Shown: positions 52,517 to 58,599 of the stretch, piece by piece
Layout of the letters: each line of letters starts with the position of its first letter
Numbering within the stretch: the stretch's first letter is position 1
NCBI GenBank assembly: GCA_009840945.1
Contig: VXMU01000098.1
Span: 8,880 to 67,478, forward strand
DNA: 58,599 bases
Origin: Chloroflexota bacterium
Lineage (GTDB): Bacteria; Chloroflexota; Dehalococcoidia; UBA2979
Reading direction: 5' to 3'
The notes under the pieces: generated by a model
Seen by the model: the letters and a program-made list of their open reading frames with translations, nothing else
Told to the model about the DNA's origin: nothing
Database searches by the model: none
Made by a program: the position numbers and the translations under genes

Positions 52517-55337
52517 CCGGCGGGTCGAGCCAGTCCGCGATCGCGCCGGGGACGCCGCTCGCGGGCACCACGAGCCGCTCGCAGTCCGGCAGCGCATCGA
52601 GGAACGTCGAGCCGTAGTCGCGGCTGAGCACGCGGCGGTCGAGCACGAGGAAGACGCCGCGGTCCTCGGCGGACCGGATGAGGCGGCCGAAGCCCTGGCG
52701 GAACCGCAGGACGGCCTGCGGGAGCGTGTACTCGGCGAACGGGTCCTCGTACTGCCCGGCGCGCGCGGCGTGGATCGGGTCGGTCGGCACGGGGAACGGC
52801 AGCCGCGCGACGGCGAGGAGTGAGAGCGCCGGGCCGCGCACGTCGACGCCCTCCCAGAACGACGCCGTCCCGAGCACCAGCGAGCGCGGCCGCGTGGCCA
52901 GCGAGCGCAGCAGCCGCGCCGGGCCGCCGTCGACGTCGTGCGCGAGCACGGCGATGTCATCGACCGAGAGCCGCCCGCGCAGGGCGTCGGCGGCGGAGCG
53001 TACGCCGCCGTGCGAGGTGAAGAGCGAGAGCGTCCGCCCGTCCGCTGCGCGCGTGGCCGCGGCGAGGACGTCGTGCGCGGCCATCGCGTAGCCGGGCGCC
53101 TCGGGCTCCGGTATGTCCTCCACCGCGAGCACGAGCGCGGCGCGGCGGTAGTCGAACGGCGAGCCGACGTCGAGCGTGTCGGGCTCGAAGAGCCCGATGC
53201 CGCGCACCGAGTAGTCGAACGAGCCCCCGCTCGTGAGCGTCGCGCTCGTCGCCAGCACAGAGTCGCGGCGGGCGTACAGCTCGTCGGTGAGCCGAGGCCC
53301 CACGTCGAGCGGTGCGACGCGCACGCGCGGTCCGCGTGCGTCCGCGCTCAGCCACACGATCTGCTCGGGGTCGGCGCGCTGCACGGCCTCGCGCAGCGTG
53401 GACGCGGCGAGTGCGGCCTCCTCGCGGGTCCGGGCGAGCCCCGCGCGCAGACCGTCGAGGGCGGGGCCGTCCGTGGGCTGCGCCTCGACGGCCTCGCGCG
53501 CGTGGTCGAGACGCCGCGCCAACTCGTCGACGGCCAGCTCGGCGTGGAGCGCGGCCTCCTCGACGTCGCCCCACAGCGGCTGGGCGCGGCGTCCGGGCGT
53601 GATCGAGACGCGCGGCTCGTCGTCGCGCTCCGCGAACTCCTCGATGTAGCCGAGCAGCGCAGCCTCCAGGTCCGGGACGCGCGCCTCGACGCGCGCCGCG
53701 GCGGTCGCCACGTCGTCCGCCAGCGCGGCGAGACCGGCGAGCGGTGAGAGCGGCATGGGGTCGAGCATGGCGGCGGTGCGCAGCGCACCGGCGAGGCTGG
53801 CCGAGGCGCGCCCGGTGGTCCCGGCCTCCTCGACGATCGCATTCAGTTCGGGCACCCCGACCGCGCCGCTGAACTGGTTCGTCGCGACCGCCTCCAGGCG
53901 GTGTGCCTCGTCCACCACCAGGTGGTGGAACGGCGGCAGCACCTGGTCGTCGCTCGCGGCGTTCGCGAGCAGCAGCGCGTGGTTCACGATCACGACGTGC
54001 GCCGCGGCCGCCTCGGCGCGGGCACGCTGGAGGAAGCACGTCCCCTCGCGCACGAAGGCGCAGCGCCGCGCGAGGCAGTCGTTCGAGTCCGCCGAGAGCG
54101 CCCGCCAGCTCGGGCGCTCGTCGTTGCGCAGGTACAGCTCGGACACTTCACCGCGCTCGGTGCCGTCGAGCCAGACGGCGACGCGGCCGAGCACGCGCGC
54201 CTCGGCAGGTGTGATCTCGTCGGTCGACTCCATCGACTGCGTCCAGCGCTCGAGGCAGAGGTAGTTCGCCCGGCCCTTGAGCACGGTGGTGCGAAGCGTC
54301 CCCGGTGCGGCTCCCTCGGCGCGCTCGACGAGCGCCGCGGTCGCCGGCAGGTCGCGCGCGGCGAGCTGCTCCTGGAGGTTCAGCGTCTGCGTCGAGACGA
54401 CGACGCGGTCGTCGTTGCGGAGCGCGTGCAGCAGCGCCGGCAGCAGGTACGCCAGCGACTTCCCGGTGCCGGTGCCCGCCTCGACGGCCAGGTGGCCGGC
54501 GTGCGCGACGTTCGCGGCGACGGCTCGCGCCATCGCCGCCTGCCCCGAGCGCGCCTCGAAGCGCGGCAGCAGGTCCGGTGACCGCCCGGCTTCGGCGAAG
54601 AGCCGCTCGACGTCCTCGTCGTCGACCAGCCGGGGCTCGTCGTGTGCGCCGAGCTGCAGCGGGGGCGGGAGCGGGTCCGGCGCGGGCCGTCCCAGCGTGC
54701 CCGGCGCGGCGAGTGCCGCCTGCGGCGCCTCGCCGGAGCGCGCCGCGAGCGCCTCCTCGAACAGCGGCGCGAGCGCCCACTGCGCCCGTGCCGCGAGCGC
54801 GGCGAGGTCGCGCAGCGCACGCGAGGAAAGCGCGTCGATGCGGTCGAGCAGCGCCCGCATCACCTCGGCGGTGGCCTCGGCGTCCGGGAGCGCGCGGTGG
54901 TGGTCGACGAGCTCGACGCCGAGCGCCGAGGCGAGCGAGGCAAGGTCGAGCCGGTCGGAGGTCGGGAGCAGCACCGAGGCCAACTCGTACGTATCGAGGC
55001 TGGGGCCGGGCATGGGCGCGCCCGCCTCCATGAGGAAGCCGAGGTCGAACGCCACGTTGTGGCCGACGAGCGGGCGGCCGCCGGCGAACACCGCGAACTG
55101 CGAGACGGCCTGCGCGGGCGGCGGCGCGTCGAGCACGTCCTCGTCGCGGATCGAGGTCATGAGCCGGATGCCGGGCGGGATCGGCACGCCGGGCCGGACG
55201 AGGGTCTGGAAGCGGTCGATCACGCCCTCGCGGCTGAAGCGCACCGCCCCGATCTCGATGATGCGGTCGCTGGAGGCGTCCAGGCCCGTGGTCTCGATGT
55301 CGACGGCGACGTACTCAGGGGCGAGCCCAGCTGGCAT
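52509..55337 (-). CDS. dinG: Exonuclease-DinG helicase fusion (DnaQ-like domain plus XPD-type helicase)
   Basis: This 942-residue protein opens with a DEDD exonuclease (VAVDIETTGLD, GHNVAFDLGFL, HRALPDAEATAEV). An SF2 iron-sulfur helicase follows: Walker A GTGTGKSLAYLLP, the four cluster cysteines in NYLCLERW and CLARRCAFVREGTC, VDEAHRLE and the C-terminal VLGTASFWEGVDV. This is the Gram-positive-type DinG arrangement. DinG unwinds DNA:RNA and recombination or R-loop structures. It follows the PHP gene by 49 bases. Confidence 0.92.
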   Translation of the reverse strand: MPAGLAPEYVAVDIETTGLDASSDRIIEIGAVRFSREGVIDRFQTLVRPGVPIPPGIRLMTSIRDEDVLDAPPPAQAVSQFAVFAGGRPLVGHNVAFDLGFLMEAGAPMPGPSLDTYELASVLLPTSDRLDLASLASALGVELVDHHRALPDAEATAEVMRALLDRIDALSSRALRDLAALAARAQWALAPLFEEALAARSGEAPQAALAAPGTLGRPAPDPLPPPLQLGAHDEPRLVDDEDVERLFAEAGRSPDLLPRFEARSGQAAMARAVAANVAHAGHLAVEAGTGTGKSLAYLLPALLHALRNDDRVVVSTQTLNLQEQLAARDLPATAALVERAEGAAPGTLRTTVLKGRANYLCLERWTQSMESTDEITPAEARVLGRVAVWLDGTERGEVSELYLRNDERPSWRALSADSNDCLARRCAFVREGTCFLQRARAEAAAAHVVIVNHALLLANAASDDQVLPPFHHLVVDEAHRLEAVATNQFSGAVGVPELNAIVEEAGTTGRASASLAGALRTAAMLDPMPLSPLAGLAALADDVATAAARVEARVPDLEAALLGYIEEFAERDDEPRVSITPGRRAQPLWGDVEEAALHAELAVDELARRLDHAREAVEAQPTDGPALDGLRAGLARTREEAALAASTLREAVQRADPEQIVWLSADARGPRVRVAPLDVGPRLTDELYARRDSVLATSATLTSGGSFDYSVRGIGLFEPDTLDVGSPFDYRRAALVLAVEDIPEPEAPGYAMAAHDVLAAATRAADGRTLSLFTSHGGVRSAADALRGRLSVDDIAVLAHDVDGGPARLLRSLATRPRSLVLGTASFWEGVDVRGPALSLLAVARLPFPVPTDPIHAARAGQYEDPFAEYTLPQAVLRFRQGFGRLIRSAEDRGVFLVLDRRVLSRDYGSTFLDALPDCERLVVPASGVPGAIADWLDPPDA

Positions 55338-55386
55338 TAGGACACCGGAAGGTGCGGGGAGTGGTCGCGGGCGGTCAGCCCGCGGG

Positions 55387-56112
55387 TCACGCGGTGACGG
55401 CGGCGACCGCTTCGATGGCGCCTTGCTCGAAGCTCACGAACTCCTCGCCGGGCGGCTCACCGACCTTGCGCAGGACGGCCTGGAACCGGCCCGCGTGCAG
55501 CTCGTGCAGCAGCTCCTCGGCGGTGTTCACCTCGCGCTCGAAGCCGGTCGCGTAGTAGCCGATGCCGCTCTCGGAGTGGGCGTCGCTGCCGCCGGTGGTG
55601 GGCTTGCCGAGGACGCGTGCGACCTCCAGCGCGAAGTAGTTCTCGCGCGGGGTGTTGCACCCGTTGGCGACCTCGATGGCGTCGGCAAGCTGGAACACGG
55701 GCAGCTCGGCGGCCTGCTCGGGAGTGAGGTCGAACGGCTTGCCGTTGGTGCGCATCGCGGTGACCTCGTCGAAGACGTGGCGGAACGGGTGGCACACGAC
55801 GAGGAAGCCGCCGACCTCGTCGAGGGCGGCCCGCAGCGCCTCGGCGCGGCGGATGCCGCCGATGTACGACTGGAGGCCGATGGCGCCCATGTGGCCGAGG
55901 TCGGTGGAGACCTCCATGCCGAAGTTGACGAAGAACGGGACGTCCGAGTGGCGTTCGAGGAACCCCGCGCGCTCCCACGGGTCCCACATCTTGTCGTGCT
56001 CGGTGATGTTGACGCCGGTCAGGCCGGCCTCGGGCCCGAGCTGCATGAGCTTCTCGGGTTTGAGCATGCTGTCGGATGAGGCCACCGCCGTATGCAAGTG
56101 CATGTCCAGCAC
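55387..56112 (-). CDS. PHP-domain metal-dependent hydrolase
   Basis: This 241-residue protein has the PHP metal motifs in order: DMHLHTAV, ITEHDKM, FGMEV, VCHPFRHVFDE and GGSDAHSESGIGYY. It is a stand-alone domain, so it may be a phosphatase (as in YciV/RNase AM-type or histidinol-phosphatase-type proteins); the substrate cannot be told. The start is a GTG at 56112 (or ATG at 56103). It precedes the helicase gene and is likely co-transcribed with it. Confidence 0.88.
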   Translation of the reverse strand: MLDMHLHTAVASSDSMLKPEKLMQLGPEAGLTGVNITEHDKMWDPWERAGFLERHSDVPFFVNFGMEVSTDLGHMGAIGLQSYIGGIRRAEALRAALDEVGGFLVVCHPFRHVFDEVTAMRTNGKPFDLTPEQAAELPVFQLADAIEVANGCNTPRENYFALEVARVLGKPTTGGSDAHSESGIGYYATGFEREVNTAEELLHELHAGRFQAVLRKVGEPPGEEFVSFEQGAIEAVAAVTA

Positions 56113-56228
56113 ACTGGCTTGCGGCGCTATGGTCAGTTCCAGGATCGGCCCCCGTGTATCAACAAGTCCGGCGCGCAGGCCGGCACGCCGAGTCTACGTG
56201 ATGGGCTACCTCGGGGCTACACCCCCGC

Positions 56229-56633
56229 TCACCCGGCCAGCAGCGGGAGCAGGACGCCGTACGCGAGCGCGGCGACGAGCGCCGTCACCCACATCGCGCG
56301 CGTCATGCGCCCTCGCACGAACCCGGCGGCGAGCAGGCCGAGGAGCAGCGCGATGTTCACGAAGAACCGGAACGCGTCCGGATCGTCGAGCGAGAAGTAC
56401 GCGGCGCCGAGGATCAGGCCGAACATCGTCCAGGCGAGCATCATCGCGTTGACGATAACGATGCCGAGCAGCGGGAGCGGCACGCGGCTCCCTCCGGCGA
56501 CGCGCTCGCGGGCGCTCACCCACCACGCGGCGTTGCGGCTCATGCTGTAGAGCGCGATGCCCGTCGTCATGAACGCGGCGGCCGCGCCGGAGATGAAGCC
56601 GGCGACGAGGGCGCGCATGGCCTCGGGGTCCAC
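56229..56633 (-). CDS. Four-helix membrane protein, unknown function
   Basis: This 134-residue protein has four hydrophobic helices, near 7-28, 55-77, 86-106 and 113-132. The first loop is SMSRNAAWWVSARERVAGG. It starts with the GTG immediately after the ispE stop (TAG then GTG) and an in-frame ATG (MRALVAG) is five codons on. No family is recognised. It shares its message with ispE and rsmA. Confidence 0.72.
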   Translation of the reverse strand: MDPEAMRALVAGFISGAAAAFMTTGIALYSMSRNAAWWVSARERVAGGSRVPLPLLGIVIVNAMMLAWTMFGLILGAAYFSLDDPDAFRFFVNIALLLGLLAAGFVRGRMTRAMWVTALVAALAYGVLLPLLAG

Positions 56634-57569
56634 CTAGGACTCCCCGCCCGCCGGCTCCTCCTCGATGGCGAGCGCCTCGGCGCGCGGGAGCGTGCGCGCG
56701 GGCAGCACGGTCGCACCCTCGGCTTCCAGGTCGCGGCGCAGCTCGGCGACCTTCGCGCGCTCGTGCGCGAGCAGGAACACCGAGGGGCCGGCGCCGGTGA
56801 GGTGCAGCGGCGCGCCGCCCACGACAGCGGCGTAGGCGCCGTAGTGGGCGAGCAGCTCCGACTCCGTGCGCTCCACGATGCCCTCGAAGGCGTTCCAGAG
56901 GTCGGCGGTGGGCGGTGGCGCGCCGCGTCCGAGGCGATGCGCGATGCGGTGCGAGCGCTCGCCGTGGCTGAGGTCGCGGGGCTGTACGGCGGCGAAGCGG
57001 CGGGCCGTCTTGTTGGGCGGCGGCGGCACCGGCGGCACGAGCACGAGCAGCCGCAGCGGGCGCAGGTCCCGGAGCGGCTCGACGATCTCGCCGCGCCCGC
57101 GGCACCGCGCCGAGCCGCCGTGGAGGAAGAACGGCACGTCGGAGCCCAGCGCCGCCGCGACCTCGGACAGCCGCCCGAGGGGCCAGTCGAGGCCCCACAG
57201 GCGGTCGAGCCCGCGCAGCACCGCCGCGGCGTCGGAGGAGCCGCCCCCGAGGCCGGCAGCGACGGGTATCGCCTTGTCGACCTCGATCGCCACGTCCGGC
57301 TCGCGACCGGCGGCCGCCGCGAGGGCCCTCGCCGCCTCAGCAGCCAGCTCGCGGTCGCCCTCGACGTTCGCCGCGAAGCGGCCCGTGAGCCGCACGTCCA
57401 GGGCGTCGGCGGGTCGCAGCCGCACGGTGTCGGCGAGGTCGATGGTCGTCATCACGGTGTCGAGGTCGTGGTAGCCGTCGTCGCGGCGTCCGAGGATCTC
57501 CAGCGTCAGGTTGATCTTCGCCGGCGCCCGCACCCGCAACACCCGGCCGGCGCTGTCCTCACCCGACAT
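56634..57569 (-). CDS. ispE: 4-diphosphocytidyl-2-C-methyl-D-erythritol kinase IspE
   Basis: This 311-residue GHMP kinase has the N-terminal KINLTLEILGRRDDGYHDL, the ATP loop PVAAGLGGGSSDAAA and VPFFLHGGSARCRGRGE, ending with LTGAGPSVFLL. It phosphorylates CDP-methylerythritol in the non-mevalonate isoprenoid route. Its ATG overlaps the rsmA stop by eleven bases. The rsmA-ispE order is common in bacteria. Confidence 0.95.
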   Translation of the reverse strand: MSGEDSAGRVLRVRAPAKINLTLEILGRRDDGYHDLDTVMTTIDLADTVRLRPADALDVRLTGRFAANVEGDRELAAEAARALAAAAGREPDVAIEVDKAIPVAAGLGGGSSDAAAVLRGLDRLWGLDWPLGRLSEVAAALGSDVPFFLHGGSARCRGRGEIVEPLRDLRPLRLLVLVPPVPPPPNKTARRFAAVQPRDLSHGERSHRIAHRLGRGAPPPTADLWNAFEGIVERTESELLAHYGAYAAVVGGAPLHLTGAGPSVFLLAHERAKVAELRRDLEAEGATVLPARTLPRAEALAIEEEPAGGES

Positions 57570-58452
57570 CGAGCGCCCCCGGGTGGGCCGACTCGACGCG
57601 CGCGTGGAGCCGCTGCCAGTCGCCGAGGTCGAGGTGCTGCGGGCGCAGCGCGGGGTCGATACCGGCGGCGGCGAGGACGGCGTGCGTCTGCTCGCGCGTG
57701 AGGCCGAGCGCCGAGCGCAGGCCGTTGTGGAGCTGCTTGCGCGGCTCGGCGAAGCCGGCGCGCACGAGGAGGAAGAAGCGCGCGATCTGCTCCGGCGGCA
57801 GCGGCACTGCCGGCGCGGGCCGACGGTCGATACGCACCACCGCCGACTGCACGTCGGGCTCCGGCCAGAAGGCCGACGAGGGCACGTCGTACAGCAGCTC
57901 CGGCACCCCGTACGCCCCGATCGACAGCGAGAGCACGGACTCCCGACCGGGCCCGCCCACCATGCGTCGCGCGACCTCGCGCTGCACCATTACCACGATA
58001 CGCCGCGGTGCCGGGTCGGCCTCGAGGAAGCGCCGGATCACGGGCTGCGTGATGTAGTACGGCAGGTTGCCGGCCATCACGTACGGCGGCTCCGCGCCGC
58101 ACTCCTCGAGCAGCTCGGCGGGCGTCACGCCGAGGATGTCGGCGGGGACGATGCAGGCCCCGCTCCCGGCAAGCTGCCGTCGCGCGACCGCGGCCAGCTC
58201 CTCGTCGATCTCGACGCCGACGACGCTGCCCGTGCGCTCGACGAGCTCGCGCGTGAGGCCGCCGGGCCCGACGCCGACCTCGACCACAGTCTCGCCGGGC
58301 GCGAGCTCGCAGGCGTCGGCGATACGCGACAGCAGCAGCTCGTCGGTGAGGAAGTGCTGCCCGAGCGCCTTGCGCGGCGTGACGCCCAGGCGGCGCAGGA
58401 AGTCGGGCGGGTCCTCGGGCCGGGCGCGGCCGCGCGAGCGTGCGGGCGTCAC
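57559..58452 (-). CDS. rsmA: 16S rRNA dimethyladenosine transferase RsmA/KsgA
   Basis: This protein of 297 residues has PRKALGQHFLTDELLLSRIAD, the SAM site VVEVGVGPGGLT and the catalytic NLPYYITQPVI (NLPY). A C-terminal helical domain has RAGFAEPRKQLHNGL. It dimethylates the two adenosines in helix 45 of 16S rRNA. The GTG at 58452 has GAGGG eight bases upstream; a longer frame runs towards the window edge but lacks family resemblance. It overlaps ispE by eleven bases. Confidence 0.94.
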   Translation of the reverse strand: MTPARSRGRARPEDPPDFLRRLGVTPRKALGQHFLTDELLLSRIADACELAPGETVVEVGVGPGGLTRELVERTGSVVGVEIDEELAAVARRQLAGSGACIVPADILGVTPAELLEECGAEPPYVMAGNLPYYITQPVIRRFLEADPAPRRIVVMVQREVARRMVGGPGRESVLSLSIGAYGVPELLYDVPSSAFWPEPDVQSAVVRIDRRPAPAVPLPPEQIARFFLLVRAGFAEPRKQLHNGLRSALGLTREQTHAVLAAAGIDPALRPQHLDLGDWQRLHARVESAHPGALDVG

Positions 58453-58599
58453 GAGGAGCCCTCGCCCCGCGGGGTATCCCGGCGTGCGGGAACAGCAGGC
58501 CGCGGGTGTCGACCGCGGCCCCCGCCGGGGGGGCGCGAAAAGGGGGGCCCCCCCCCTGAGGATGAGAGCGTGGGTTGGGTGAAGGAGCCCCACAAAACC
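58453..58599. other. Terminal stretch with homopolymer runs, no supported gene
   Basis: The final 147 bases contain runs of G and C of seven to nine bases, several palindromic GC blocks and then an ordinary-looking but featureless tail. No gene, start signal or promoter can be supported. It looks like a poorly resolved contig end. Confidence 0.45.

Noticed and set aside
58530-58560. G/C-run hairpin near the end as a terminator
   Set aside because: It lacks a T-run and lies in a suspect, possibly misassembled end.
1-58599. CRISPR arrays, tRNA or rRNA genes, transposases, prophage
   Set aside because: I saw no array of regularly spaced repeats, no cloverleaf, no rRNA core sequence, and no transposase or phage structural protein.

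Overview
The window is about 58.6 kb of very GC-rich, gene-dense DNA from a bacterium. The best guess is a member of the Chloroflexota, probably Dehalococcoidia-like. This rests on the side-by-side Agl23-like (TIGR03663-type) and DUF2298/YYY (TIGR03662-type) membrane proteins, families known mainly from Chloroflexi and Archaea. It also fits the enrichment in crotonase-family enzymes, OFA/MCT-like MFS carriers, an orphan xanthine-dehydrogenase-type molybdoenzyme and a PuuD-type membrane domain. GTG starts are common. No rRNA, tRNA, CRISPR array, prophage or transposase is visible.

Region 1 (1-26.2 kb) is catabolic and transport-rich. It holds five crotonase paralogues, three MFS carriers, NudC, an orphan AbrB-domain protein, a YfbK-like VWA lipoprotein, an amidohydrolase broken by two one-base deletions, exonuclease III, a PuuD-like membrane protein and a cupredoxin lipoprotein. 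An apparent operon follows: CocE-type hydrolase, molybdopterin oxidoreductase, alpha/beta hydrolase. A VanW protein and a short NDP-forming acyl-CoA-synthetase-like protein close the region. The theme is uptake and CoA-thioester or hydrolytic breakdown of organic acids; the substrates cannot be read from the sequence.

Region 2 (26.2-36.3 kb) has an LppM-like lipoprotein, mutL and mutS (adjacent, one promoter upstream of mutS), then a two-gene island of clearly lower GC on the opposite strand: an AAA/ABC-type ATPase overlapping a DUF4276 (TOPRIM-like) protein. The island sits between the mutS promoter and the 3' end of an orphan nuoE-nuoF pair. It is the best candidate for an undescribed system, probably anti-phage defence.

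Region 3 (36.3-49.5 kb) is a long leftward gene train: quinone-reductase-like MDR, FAD oxidoreductase, LPG-synthase-type flippase, Agl23-like protein, DUF2298 protein, then ftsY, smc and rnc. Many of these genes overlap or abut. A good promoter lies upstream of rnc.

Region 4 (49.5-58.6 kb) is housekeeping: a CCA-adding-type nucleotidyltransferase, a small membrane protein and an alpha-carbonic anhydrase on the plus strand; then, leftward, a GNAT, an exonuclease-DinG helicase, a PHP-domain protein, a small membrane protein, ispE and rsmA. The last ~100 bases look like a poor-quality contig end.
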